From contig JAQICF010000117.1 in NCBI GenBank assembly GCA_027858795.1, positions 1 through 16,921 of the forward strand: DNA of 16,921 nucleotides, in the 5' to 3' direction. Below the pieces are notes generated by a model, which was not told the DNA's origin, made no database searches, and was given only the letters and a program-made list of their open reading frames with translations. The first letter of the stretch is position 1. Every line of letters begins with the position of its first letter. The DNA is from Candidatus Delongbacteria bacterium (GTDB taxonomy: Bacteria; Delongbacteria; UBA4055). Below, one piece after another: positions 1 through 8,334 of the stretch. The translations under genes and the position numbers were made by a program.

Positions 1-86
1 CCATGGAATGTAAATCCCTGAGCTAAAACATTCGAGCTGACACCTAATAGGAACAAAATTCCTACAACAATTAATAAATTTTTCAT
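1..86 (-). CDS. Secreted protein of unknown function (5' end only)
   Basis: Only the first 28 codons are in the window; the gene continues past the left edge. The start at 86 is well supported: an AGGAGT Shine-Dalgarno sequence lies at 96-91, four bases before the ATG. The translation begins MKNLLIVVGILF and continues with a hydrophobic core ending in NVLAQG, a typical Sec signal peptide with probable cleavage after Ala-22 (VLA / QG). The protein is therefore exported to the periplasm or outer membrane. Nothing of the mature domain can be seen beyond a few residues (GFTFH), so no family can be given. It is transcribed divergently from the surface-glycan operon and shares the 186-base gap with it. 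Confidence 0.75.
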   Translation of the reverse strand, partial: MKNLLIVVGILFLLGVSSNVLAQGFTFH

Positions 87-272
87 ATACACTCCTGTTT
101 AAATTAACATACGAACACATCTTAACAATAAATACAAATTTCAAAAAACATTCAAGGAAAAACTTTGCAGAGTTTAACTACGTTTATCACAATATTTATT
201 ATATTGCTTATTAAAGGTTAAAATATTATTTTTGTCTAAGTAAAATATTATATAAATTAAAGAATATTTAAA
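87..272. promoter_or_regulatory. Divergent intergenic region, candidate promoter for the glycan operon
   Basis: This is a very AT-rich gap between two divergent starts, so it should hold a promoter for each side. On the plus strand the best sigma70-like match is TTGCTT (204-209), a 17-base spacer and TATTTT (227-232), which would give a leader of about 35 bases before the ABC exporter. In DNA this AT-rich such matches arise easily by chance, so the exact boxes are weak. The minus-strand promoter could not be placed. No hairpin terminator or clear operator palindrome was found. Confidence 0.3.
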
Positions 273-2174
273 ATGGAAAATATAAAGAAAATATTTAAGA
301 TCGCTTTAAGATATTGGAAATTAATGATTCTTGGCTTCTTTACAATGACCTTATTTGCATTGTTCGGTAGTATTAGCGTAACACTTGCAATTCCTCTATT
401 TGATCATGTTTTCGGTGAGAAAGCAGTAATTATTTATGCTGATTTTAATAGTTTTATTGATGCAATAGTTTCTACTTTTGACAAAGAAATTATTTATAAT
501 TCTTTCAGTTCTATCTTCAGCAAGAGTACGTATACCGTATTTTTCGATCAAATCAATTTAATTCTTAAAAAAACAGATCCTTTTCTCCTACTTAAAATAA
601 TCAGCATTAGCTTAGTCACTTTAATAGCAATTAAAAATGTGTTTTACTATGCAAATAGAATTGTCTTTGTAAATTTGCGTGGAAAAACTGTTAGAGATAT
701 CAGAACATTTATTTACAAGAAATATCTTTATCAATCCTACGCTTTTTTTAGTAAAAACAGAGTCGGTGACTCTCTTGTAAGAATCTTTTCAGATGTACAA
801 GTTGTCAATAATCTTTTTATAGGCTCATTGTTCAATGCTATAAGAGATTTATTAACTGTGCTTTTCTTGGCAGGCGTAGCTCTTATGATAAGTCCAAAAC
901 TTTTTTTCATAAGCCTGACAATCGTTCCTATTTTTACATATTTAGTCGGGAAAATCGGAAAAAAAGTAAAAAAATATGCTAAAAGAATTCAGAGAGAATC
1001 TGCAAATATGTTTTCAAGTATTGAGGAAACTCTTAACGGTATAAAAATTGTCAAAGCTTTTTCGAAAGAAGAACGAGAGTATAAACGATTTTACAATATA
1101 AATAGCAAATACTTTAATTTCTGGAGAAAATCAGAGATTTATAGTGCAGCAAATGTTCCACTTTCTGAAATAAATGGTGTAGTAACTGCTATTTTAATTT
1201 TAATAATCGGTGGGCAATTGATGTTTGCAGAAGGAAGTACTTTCTCTCCGGGAAGTTTTTTTGCATTTTTAGGGGCTATACTTTCCATGCTACACCCTTT
1301 TAAAACTTTATCAAAAGCGTTTAACGATATGAAGAAAGCTATGGTTTCCTTGGATAGAATATCTGAAATAATGAATAATGATTCTGAAGTGAAAGAAATC
1401 GAGAACCCAATCAAAATAGATAAATTTGAAGAAAGTTTAGAATTTAAAAATGTATCGTTTACTTATAACGGAAAAGATAAAGTTCTGGATAATATATCTT
1501 TTAAGATAACTAAAGGTCAAAAAATAGCTCTTGTAGGCAATAGTGGCTCTGGAAAAACGACTTTAACGAATCTGCTTTCCAGAATGTATGATGTAACTTC
1601 GGGTGAAATTTTAATTGATAATACAAATATTAAGAATTTTTCTATTAAAAAGTTGAGAAGTTTATTTGGAACAGTTACTCAAGATACTATACTTTTTAAC
1701 GAAACCATTAAAAACAACATCGGATATGGTTCAAACGAAAATATCGATGATGAAGTAATTATAAATGCTGCTAAAATTGCTTATGCCGACGAATTTATCG
1801 ACAAATTACCTAATAAATATGATGAAATGCTAAATGTGAAAGCAAACAATCTTTCAGGTGGACAAAAACAGAGATTGTGTATTGCAAGGGCTATAGTCGG
1901 AAACCCTCCTATACTAATTTTTGATGAAGCTACAAGTGCTTTAGATACTGAATCTGAAAGAAAAGTCCAAATAGCTATTGAACAAGCAACCGAAAATAAA
2001 ACAGTAATTGTTGTAGCACATAGATTGTCAACTGTTTTAAGTTCCGATCAAATCGTTGTATTTGATGATGGTAAAATTGTTGGTATTGGAAAAAGTAATG
2101 ATCTTTTACAAACTTGCGATAAGTATAAAATGCTTTATGAATTACAATTTCAAACTAACACTCCCGGAATGTAA
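273..2174 (+). CDS. MsbA-like ABC exporter (permease fused to ATPase)
   Basis: A half-transporter with a membrane domain followed by an ATPase domain; a homodimer would flip a lipid-linked substrate across the inner membrane, most likely lipid A-core or another glycolipid given the locus. Visible ATPase motifs are Walker A GNSGSGKTT (residues 422-430), signature LSGGQ (527-531), Walker B ILIFDE (547-552) and switch His-583, so the ATPase looks intact. The membrane domain spans about residues 15-350. At 633 residues it is longer than E. coli MsbA (about 580). The extra length lies mainly in the first extracytoplasmic loop, about residues 44-108, between the first two membrane helices. No strong Shine-Dalgarno sequence precedes the ATG. 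It heads the operon, and its stop codon directly abuts the start of the next gene. Another exported lipid or glycan is possible, because the sequence does not fix the substrate. Confidence 0.9.
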   Translation: MENIKKIFKIALRYWKLMILGFFTMTLFALFGSISVTLAIPLFDHVFGEKAVIIYADFNSFIDAIVSTFDKEIIYNSFSSIFSKSTYTVFFDQINLILKKTDPFLLLKIISISLVTLIAIKNVFYYANRIVFVNLRGKTVRDIRTFIYKKYLYQSYAFFSKNRVGDSLVRIFSDVQVVNNLFIGSLFNAIRDLLTVLFLAGVALMISPKLFFISLTIVPIFTYLVGKIGKKVKKYAKRIQRESANMFSSIEETLNGIKIVKAFSKEEREYKRFYNINSKYFNFWRKSEIYSAANVPLSEINGVVTAILILIIGGQLMFAEGSTFSPGSFFAFLGAILSMLHPFKTLSKAFNDMKKAMVSLDRISEIMNNDSEVKEIENPIKIDKFEESLEFKNVSFTYNGKDKVLDNISFKITKGQKIALVGNSGSGKTTLTNLLSRMYDVTSGEILIDNTNIKNFSIKKLRSLFGTVTQDTILFNETIKNNIGYGSNENIDDEVIINAAKIAYADEFIDKLPNKYDEMLNVKANNLSGGQKQRLCIARAIVGNPPILIFDEATSALDTESERKVQIAIEQATENKTVIVVAHRLSTVLSSDQIVVFDDGKIVGIGKSNDLLQTCDKYKMLYELQFQTNTPGM

Positions 2175-2561
2175 ATGAAGAAAGTAATAACATACGGAAC
2201 TTTCGATTTATTTCACTATGGTCATTTAAAAATTCTTGAAAGAGCAAGATCTTACGGTGATTATCTGATTGTAGCAGTTTCGACAGATGAATTCAATGCC
2301 CTTAAAGGTAAAATTTGCACATATCCATATGAACACAGATCAAAAATCGTTGAAGCTTTGAAATTTGTTGATGAAGTTATCCCGGAGAATAATTGGGAAC
2401 AGAAAATCGATGATATAAGAAATAACGAAGTAGATGTATTTGTAATTGGAAATGATTGGGAAGGTAAATTCGATTTTTTGAAAGAATACTGCAAGGTCAT
2501 TTACTTGCCAAGAACAGATAATATATCAACTACCCAAATAAAAGAACATATCAGGAAATAA
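2175..2561 (+). CDS. tagD: Glycerol-3-phosphate cytidylyltransferase (CDP-glycerol synthase)
   Basis: Predicted to make CDP-glycerol from CTP and sn-glycerol 3-phosphate in the cytoplasm. At 128 residues it has the normal length of the TagD family. The nucleotidyltransferase signature is clear: GTFDLFHYGH near the N terminus (HxGH at residues 14-17) and an R-T-x-x-ISTT-x-IK motif at 113-123, equivalent to the RTxGISTT motif of TagD. The usual Gly before ISTT is Asn-116 here. Its ATG follows the exporter stop codon with no gap, so translation is probably coupled. Two TagB/TagF-like proteins at 10449 and 12668 are the likely users of CDP-glycerol. The family also contains related cytidylyltransferases for other alcohol phosphates, but those two partners favour glycerol. 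Confidence 0.9.
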   Translation: MKKVITYGTFDLFHYGHLKILERARSYGDYLIVAVSTDEFNALKGKICTYPYEHRSKIVEALKFVDEVIPENNWEQKIDDIRNNEVDVFVIGNDWEGKFDFLKEYCKVIYLPRTDNISTTQIKEHIRK

Positions 2562-2574
2562 GGAGATTTATCAG

Positions 2575-3516
2575 ATGAAAATAAGTGGCTTCTCTATGGT
2601 TAAGAACGGCATAAAATTATATTATCCTGTGGTTGAAATGATTAAATCAATTTTACCAATAGTTGACGAATTTATTATAGCTATAGGTGAAGGTGATGAT
2701 GATACAAGGGAAAAAGTAGCATCGATTGGAGATCCTAAGATTAAAATAATTGATACTAAATGGGATCTTGAAAAATATCCGAGAGGAATGGAGAACGCTC
2801 ACCAAACCGATATAGCAAAAAATGCTTGTACAGGTGACTGGCTATTTTATCTTCAGGCTGATGAAGTAATCCATGAAAAATATTTAAATAATATCAAAAA
2901 AGCCTGCGAAGACAATTTAAATAATAAAGAGATCGAAGGTCTACTTTTCAAATACAGACATTTCTGGGGTGATTACGATCATTATCACTCAGGACATGGT
3001 TGGTATCCTCATGAGATTAGAATTGTCAGGAACGATCCGGAGATACATTCATGGGAATCTGCTCAGTCATTCAGAAGAATTCCTGGTTTTGGTGGCATTA
3101 ACTACAGACAGAAAGAAGGAACATATAAGCTCAAAGTAGCATTGATAGATGCCTATGTTTATCATTATGGCTGGGTAAGGCCTCCTAATCTTATGGTAAA
3201 TAAGAAAAAAGCTTTAGACACCGTTCATAAGGGAGAAAAAAGAGTCGAAGAAATATATAAAGACAAATCTGACGAATTTGACTACGGCCCTTTGAATAGA
3301 CTTGCAGTATTTACAGAGACACATCCTGAAGTTATGAAAGAAATGATAGCTGAGATGAACTGGAAAGATAAACTACAATATTCAGGTAAACCTTCAGAAG
3401 AAAGAGAACTTCATAAACATGAAAAACCGAAATACAGATTCCTTTCCTTCATAGAAAAATACTTGAACGGTGGTAAGCAGATCGGTGGATTTAAAAACTA
3501 TAAGTTGATCAAATAA
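2575..3516 (+). CDS. Glycosyltransferase, GT2-like (GT-A fold)
   Basis: A 313-residue protein with the layout of a family 2 transferase. The start MKISGFSMVKNG is the usual first nucleotide-binding strand, a strand ending IAIGEGDDDT holds the next acidic cluster, and LFYLQADEVI (L93-Q94-A95-D96-E97) occupies the place of the metal-binding DXD motif. The first Asp of that motif is replaced by Gln, giving QAD. The middle and C-terminal parts are rich in His, Tyr and Trp (for example HYHSGHGWYPHE), probably the acceptor side. No membrane segment is evident, so it should act at the cytoplasmic face. An AGGAG site at 2561-2565 overlaps the stop of the cytidylyltransferase and sets the ATG at 2575. 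The donor sugar and acceptor cannot be told from sequence. Confidence 0.8.
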   Translation: MKISGFSMVKNGIKLYYPVVEMIKSILPIVDEFIIAIGEGDDDTREKVASIGDPKIKIIDTKWDLEKYPRGMENAHQTDIAKNACTGDWLFYLQADEVIHEKYLNNIKKACEDNLNNKEIEGLLFKYRHFWGDYDHYHSGHGWYPHEIRIVRNDPEIHSWESAQSFRRIPGFGGINYRQKEGTYKLKVALIDAYVYHYGWVRPPNLMVNKKKALDTVHKGEKRVEEIYKDKSDEFDYGPLNRLAVFTETHPEVMKEMIAEMNWKDKLQYSGKPSEERELHKHEKPKYRFLSFIEKYLNGGKQIGGFKNYKLIK

Positions 3517-3528
3517 TTAAGAGGAATA

Positions 3529-4251
3529 ATGAATATTTACGATACTCACTTTAAAGATGTTAAATTTTCAACAAATTTGAAATTTGAAATTCCATTTTCT
3601 GAAAAAAATAACGAAGATAGAATTACAATTTTAAAAAAACTTGTTTCAAAGAAGAATATTATTCATTTAGGATGTGCTGATCATTTAGAAATCATTGAAA
3701 AAAAAATGAAGCATAATACTTGGCTGCATAAACACCTGAACGAATCGGCAAATAAATGTTTGGGGATTGATATTAATGAAAAAAGTATTGATTTCATAAA
3801 ACAAGATCTTGGATACACAAATACTATTTGTGCAAATATACTAACAGATAATATCTCGGCAATAACAGATCAGAAATGGGATATTCTTGTTCTGGGTGAG
3901 ATTCTTGAGCACATTGATGATCCGGTAGAGTTCCTTAAAAATATAAAGGCTAAATATCAGAATAACATTGAGACAATTATTATAACAGTACCCAATGCGT
4001 TCTATATTGATAATTTTTATAATACTGTTAGCGATGTTGAAATTATTAACTCAGACCATCGTTACTGGTTTACTCCTTACACCCTTTCTAAAATTATGGT
4101 TTCAGCAGGTATTAAGCCTACAGAAATTTATTTATGCCAAAGATTTCCATATAATACTAGATCTCTAAGATTGAAAAAATTATTTAAAAAATGGATATTA
4201 AAAAAACATCCTTATAGTAGAAATACTATCATTGAATTGGGTTGTTTTTAG
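3529..4251 (+). CDS. Class I SAM-dependent methyltransferase
   Basis: A 240-residue Rossmann-fold methyltransferase. Motif I is IHLGCADH (residues 45-52), the acidic residue binding the ribose of S-adenosylmethionine is Asp-81 in GIDINEKS, and the motif IV region is GEILEHIDDP (123-132), typical of the Methyltransf_11/23 (UbiG-like) group. A C-terminal HRYWFTPYTL segment resembles proteins of this group found in glycan clusters. It probably methylates a sugar or a lipid-linked saccharide made by its neighbours; a chain-capping role is possible but unproven. The start is supported by AGAGG a few bases upstream, 12 bases after the preceding stop. The C terminus is basic (KKLFKKWILKKH), which could help it sit at the membrane. 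Confidence 0.82.
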   Translation: MNIYDTHFKDVKFSTNLKFEIPFSEKNNEDRITILKKLVSKKNIIHLGCADHLEIIEKKMKHNTWLHKHLNESANKCLGIDINEKSIDFIKQDLGYTNTICANILTDNISAITDQKWDILVLGEILEHIDDPVEFLKNIKAKYQNNIETIIITVPNAFYIDNFYNTVSDVEIINSDHRYWFTPYTLSKIMVSAGIKPTEIYLCQRFPYNTRSLRLKKLFKKWILKKHPYSRNTIIELGCF

Positions 4252-4315
4252 ATTATTAATTTAATATTGAAGAATTGGAAATATATTCTAATTATGCAGT
4301 TGGAGAAATAATAAG

Positions 4316-5527
4316 TTGAAAAAAGTATTAATAATTTCATACTACTTCCCGCCAAACGCGGGTGCTCATGTCCAAAGAATTACTAAATTTGCAAAATATC
4401 TGTCTTGTTTTGGATATGAACCTATCATTTTAACAAACAAGATACATTCGAAAAGAACAGATAATATTTTAGCAAGCGAAGTATCTCATATAAAAAAATA
4501 TTACTGCCCTGATCTAGGGAAAATCATACCCGGTGAAATTAAAAAAACATTATCTAGATTCCTTCAGCCTGATAAACAATCGATCTGGAGGTTTACTTTG
4601 ATTAAATATGCTTTAAAAATTATTAAAAAAGAAAATATTGATATTGTTTTTGTCTCAAATCCACCTCATTCAGTAGGATATTTCGGATCAATAATTTCAA
4701 ATAAAGCAAAAATACCATATGTTTTAGATTTCCGGGACGAATGGATTACTTTCCCATTATTCAAAAAGAAAAAACATCTAGATGTTCAGGAAGCTATGTA
4801 CAATAAAATGTTACTAAACTGCACAGCTATAACAACAATAAATAAAACCATTAAAGAGCGTCTGAAGAAAAGTTTTCCAAATGAGATACCTTGCCATGTA
4901 ATTTACAACGGTTTCGATGATACTGATATCCCCGAAATTACAAACAATATTACAGATGGAAAAATTCGAATATGTTATATCGGAAGATTCATTCACTTTC
5001 ATGATCCAACAGCTTTTTTTAAAATGCTACAGAAGATTTTATTATCGGATGATTCTATCAGAAACAACATTGAATTTATAAGTATAGGTGATAGGAAGAC
5101 TAATGAAAGTTGGATGAAAAAATTTCCAGAAATTCTTTCAATTACAGAATTCACAGGCTATATTCCTTTGCAAGAGGCTTACAAGATTATTGGAAATTGT
5201 GATGTTTGTCTAGTTTCTCTTACAAATTACGGAGAAAGTTCTGCTTTTCCATTAAAAGTATTTGACTATGTTGCTATGGAGAAACCAATCATTGCGTTCT
5301 TGGAAAAAAAGGATGAGTTTTACGATTTTTTGGAAGGATATAATGCTTCATGTATTATTTTAACAGAAAATAATTCTGATGTTGAAGATACAGATAGACT
5401 TTTTAGATTTTTGAAAAATGTAAAATCACATACGATTAATATAAAGAGCAGTTATAAAGTTGATTTCGCTAGAAAGAAACAGACTCAAAAACTCGCAGAA
5501 GTATTCAATAAATGCTTAAATTTATGA
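4316..5527 (+). CDS. Glycosyltransferase family 4 (GT-B fold), WbuB-like
   Basis: A 403-residue GT-B transferase. The N terminus SYYFPPNAGAHVQRI (starting at residue 8) is the acceptor-side glycine loop of WbuB-like GT4 enzymes. The donor-binding half contains GRFIHFHDP, SIGDRKTNES, FTGYIPLQEAY and the FPLKVFDYVAMEKPII segment (F311 onward) that contacts the nucleotide sugar in this group. The start is TTG at 4316, chosen because GGAG lies at 4302-4305 and the conserved MKKVLIISYYFPP begins immediately. It follows a 64-base gap, the largest inside the operon. Its last four bases overlap the preferred start of the next gene. The transferred sugar is not predictable. Confidence 0.85.
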   Translation: MKKVLIISYYFPPNAGAHVQRITKFAKYLSCFGYEPIILTNKIHSKRTDNILASEVSHIKKYYCPDLGKIIPGEIKKTLSRFLQPDKQSIWRFTLIKYALKIIKKENIDIVFVSNPPHSVGYFGSIISNKAKIPYVLDFRDEWITFPLFKKKKHLDVQEAMYNKMLLNCTAITTINKTIKERLKKSFPNEIPCHVIYNGFDDTDIPEITNNITDGKIRICYIGRFIHFHDPTAFFKMLQKILLSDDSIRNNIEFISIGDRKTNESWMKKFPEILSITEFTGYIPLQEAYKIIGNCDVCLVSLTNYGESSAFPLKVFDYVAMEKPIIAFLEKKDEFYDFLEGYNASCIILTENNSDVEDTDRLFRFLKNVKSHTINIKSSYKVDFARKKQTQKLAEVFNKCLNL

Positions 5528-6444
5528 AAAACAACAAAAAAATACTAATAATAACACATCCTGGGTTTAAGATCGGGATTCAAAATGTTGCCCGTTCTCT
5601 TAATGAATTTACTATTGATGTTTATTCTTTCAAAGATAAAGAGTGGAGAAACAGATCTATATTTTCAAGGTTCAGTCTAGTAAGAAAGTATAATATTGTA
5701 CATTTTTTCTGGGGTTATGCAAAAATTTTTGATTTTATTATATATAGACTGCTTGGAAATTCTAAGATAATAAATCATTTTATCGGCACTGATCTGTATA
5801 ATATAATCAAACGCTCATTTCTCAAGCGTACAGAACTCAAATTATGCTCTTATTTATCAAATTTTTCATGTGTAAGCAGTATCTTATCGGAAGATCTAAG
5901 AAAAATAAATATTCAATCTTCAATTTTACCTTTTGTGAATCAGAATATAAAAAAAAGGAATTTAAATTACCCTTTAGAAAACAGAATAATGGTTTATCTT
6001 CCTTCTGAAAGAAAGAAGTTTTTTAAGCATGACATGCTTTTAAAATTAGCAAAAGAAATGAAAGATATCAATTTTACATGGTTTCCATACAAAAAAGATC
6101 CAAATGAAATATTACCCGATAATATTTCTACTATAGAGCGTATCGAGAGAGAAAATATGTTTAACACATTTAATGAACATAAGATCTTTATACGCATACC
6201 TGAACATGATGGACTTCCTAATACAATTCTTGAAGCATTAAGCATGGGGCGGTGGGTCATTTGGAGTTATGAAATGAATAACGTCACCAAAGTAAATAAT
6301 TACGACGAACTATATCAGTCTGTTAAGTTCATGATAGAAAATCCTAACCCAAACGTTGAAGGTGCGGATTTTGTGATTAATAATTATTCATTTAAACATA
6401 TATGTGAGTTATTCAACAAAAACTACAGAGAGCTACTGATTTGA
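5524..6444 (+). CDS. Glycosyltransferase, GT4-like
   Basis: A compact, divergent GT-B protein of 306 residues. The recognisable part is the donor-site segment FIRIPEHDGLPNTILEAL, where the usual E-x7-E pair appears as Asp-229 and Glu-237, followed by SMGRWVIW. The N-terminal half has FFWGYAKIFDF and HFIGTDLY, which resembles acceptor-side regions of GT4 enzymes. The ATG at 5524 is preferred because it forms an ATGA overlap with the previous stop, the same 4-base coupling seen at the next junction. An in-frame ATG at 5512 would add four residues (MLKF), and neither start has a clear Shine-Dalgarno sequence. It is shorter than most GT4 enzymes (350-400 residues) but both domains appear present. 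The substrate is unknown. Confidence 0.78.
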   Translation: MKNNKKILIITHPGFKIGIQNVARSLNEFTIDVYSFKDKEWRNRSIFSRFSLVRKYNIVHFFWGYAKIFDFIIYRLLGNSKIINHFIGTDLYNIIKRSFLKRTELKLCSYLSNFSCVSSILSEDLRKINIQSSILPFVNQNIKKRNLNYPLENRIMVYLPSERKKFFKHDMLLKLAKEMKDINFTWFPYKKDPNEILPDNISTIERIERENMFNTFNEHKIFIRIPEHDGLPNTILEALSMGRWVIWSYEMNNVTKVNNYDELYQSVKFMIENPNPNVEGADFVINNYSFKHICELFNKNYRELLI

Positions 6445-7580
6445 ATATTGCTTATGTCCATACCGGCGACTGGCCTTCAAATTCACCCAGCACTACATTT
6501 GCAACCTATAATTGTATTGGACTTTCTAAGCATGCAGAAACATGTCATTTTTTCATAAAAAGAAATTCTAATAGATCCTCTGACGAATTATTTTCCGAAT
6601 ATTTCAATATGAAAAGGCCTGAGAATCTGATCATTCATCAAATGAACAAACCTTCTATAAATTCAAATTTCTTTTACTACAGAAAAATTTACAAAGAATT
6701 GAGCCTTATGCTCAAAAGCGGTTCCATTGATGCAATAATAACTCGAAGTGTAACATTCCTGCCATATCTTGTAAAACTCAAAAATAAATTTAATGCCAAA
6801 GTATATTTTGAATCCCATGATTTCTTTGCTGATCTTTCCTTGCGTAAGGATATTAACATCAATAAAAAAGTTAAACAATCTAAGATCGAAAACAAATTCA
6901 TCCCTCAGCTAACAGGATTGATCTGCCTTCAAGAAGCACAGAAGAAATTATATCTCAATGTTTTCCCTGACTTGAAAGCCGGAGTTTTCAGAACTGGTAT
7001 ATTGAATTATCACAAAACCGGTTCAAATAAAAAATATATTTCTTACATTGGTTCTCTGGATACTCTGAAAGGAGTAGAGACATTGATCGAATCTTTGCAA
7101 TACACAACAACTAAACCGAAGCTTCTAATAATCGGTGGCAAAAACAAATTAGAAATTGAGAAAATAGAAACATTTATCAAAAATGTAACTCCTGAAGCTG
7201 AAGTTATTATTTCAGGATGGATAAATAAAAAGAAACTTGATGAATTATTAAAGGAAACTATATTAGGCATTGTTCCTATGAGAGATACTTTCTTTAACAG
7301 GTTTCTTACATCTCCTTTGAAATTGTTCGATTTCTATAGCTACGGAATTCCTGTAATTTGTTCTGATCTACCTACAGGTCGTGAGTTGATATCTGAAAAT
7401 ATGACCGGATTATTTTTTGAACCCGGAAATCCTCAAGACCTTGCAAAGAAAATTGATTCACTTCTTATTGATGACAATAAAATCGCAGAAATGAGTAATT
7501 ATATTTTTGAGAACACATCAGATTTACTTTGGGAAAACAGAGGAAACAAAATAATTGAATGGATAAAAGGTCATGAATAA
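6441..7580 (+). CDS. Glycosyltransferase family 4
   Basis: A 379-residue GT-B transferase. The N terminus YVHTGDWPSNSPSTTFATYN is the acceptor-side loop, SHDFF and GLICLQEAQK belong to the inter-domain region, and the donor domain shows YIGSLDTLKGVETLIESL, LLIIGGK and the SPLKLFDFYSYGIPVICSD segment starting at Ser-291. The tail TGLFFEPGNPQDLAKKI is typical of Glycos_transf_1 domains. Translation begins at TTG (6441), which overlaps the previous stop as TTGA. Its final eight bases overlap the following gene. This arrangement implies tightly coupled expression of successive transferases. The donor and linkage cannot be assigned. Confidence 0.87.
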   Translation: MNIAYVHTGDWPSNSPSTTFATYNCIGLSKHAETCHFFIKRNSNRSSDELFSEYFNMKRPENLIIHQMNKPSINSNFFYYRKIYKELSLMLKSGSIDAIITRSVTFLPYLVKLKNKFNAKVYFESHDFFADLSLRKDININKKVKQSKIENKFIPQLTGLICLQEAQKKLYLNVFPDLKAGVFRTGILNYHKTGSNKKYISYIGSLDTLKGVETLIESLQYTTTKPKLLIIGGKNKLEIEKIETFIKNVTPEAEVIISGWINKKKLDELLKETILGIVPMRDTFFNRFLTSPLKLFDFYSYGIPVICSDLPTGRELISENMTGLFFEPGNPQDLAKKIDSLLIDDNKIAEMSNYIFENTSDLLWENRGNKIIEWIKGHE

Positions 7581-8334
7581 TAAACTTTCTGTAGCGATAA
7601 TAACCAAAAACGAAGAGAATAACATTGCAAGATGCTTAAACTCTGTGTCTTGGGCGGATGAAATTGTTGTTGTTGATTCCGGCTCTACAGATAAAACTGT
7701 TGATATATGTGAAAAACATAGCTGCAAAATAATTACAACCGATTGGCTTGGATTCGCAAAAACGAAACAATTTGCTGTAGATAATTGCAGTAATGACTGG
7801 GTTCTTGTTCTTGATGCTGATGAAGAAATAACCGAACCTCTAAAAATTAAAATTGAGCTTATACTTCAAAATCCTAAATTCTCAGGATATAGAATTAAAA
7901 GAAGTTCGTTCTATCTGGGAAAATTGATCAAGCATTGCGGGTGGGATAAAGATTATACTCTTAGACTCTTTGATAAAAATAAAGGGAAGTTCAACGAAAA
8001 ACTTGTTCATGAATCAATTATTATAAAAAACGGTAAAATAGGAATTATTGAAGAAGTAATGTTACACTATACATATCCAACTGTTGATCTTCACTATGCA
8101 AAGATGGAAATGTATTCAGAATTAGGAGCAAAAACTCTTTTTAATAAAGGACGCAGATCAGGAATTTCCAATGCAGTTATCAGGGGTGCTTTAAAATTTA
8201 TAAAAATGTATATAGTTAAGCTTGGTTTCTTAGATGGAAAAACAGGATTTATACTTTCTATTAACTCATCATACGGAGTGTATCTAAAGTATTTAAAGTT
8301 GAGTAAATTAAATAAAAACAAAACTGATGAATAA
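7573..8334 (+). CDS. LPS core glycosyltransferase, WaaE/KdtX-like GT2
   Basis: A 253-residue family 2 transferase close to the WaaE/KdtX group, whose characterised members add beta-1,4-glucose to inner-core heptose. Motifs are AIITKNEENNIARCL at the N terminus, VVDSGSTDKT (Asp-35) and the metal-binding DAD in VLDADEE (residues 81-83). Group hallmarks are LVHESI, a HYTYPTVDLHYAKMEMYSEL stretch, and a C-terminal membrane-associating segment ending LGFLDGKTGFILSINSSYGV. It lies within the same coupled run as a heptosyltransferase, which fits a role on the heptose region. It overlaps both neighbours by eight bases. Family membership is clear, but the actual sugar may differ in this lineage. Confidence 0.88.
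   Translation: MNNKLSVAIITKNEENNIARCLNSVSWADEIVVVDSGSTDKTVDICEKHSCKIITTDWLGFAKTKQFAVDNCSNDWVLVLDADEEITEPLKIKIELILQNPKFSGYRIKRSSFYLGKLIKHCGWDKDYTLRLFDKNKGKFNEKLVHESIIIKNGKIGIIEEVMLHYTYPTVDLHYAKMEMYSELGAKTLFNKGRRSGISNAVIRGALKFIKMYIVKLGFLDGKTGFILSINSSYGVYLKYLKLSKLNKNKTDE

Noticed and set aside
4252..4315. An internal promoter before the TTG-start glycosyltransferase (TTGAAG with an AT-rich -10)
   Set aside because: Spacing and -10 sequence are poor and the surrounding DNA is so AT-rich that matches of this quality are expected by chance.
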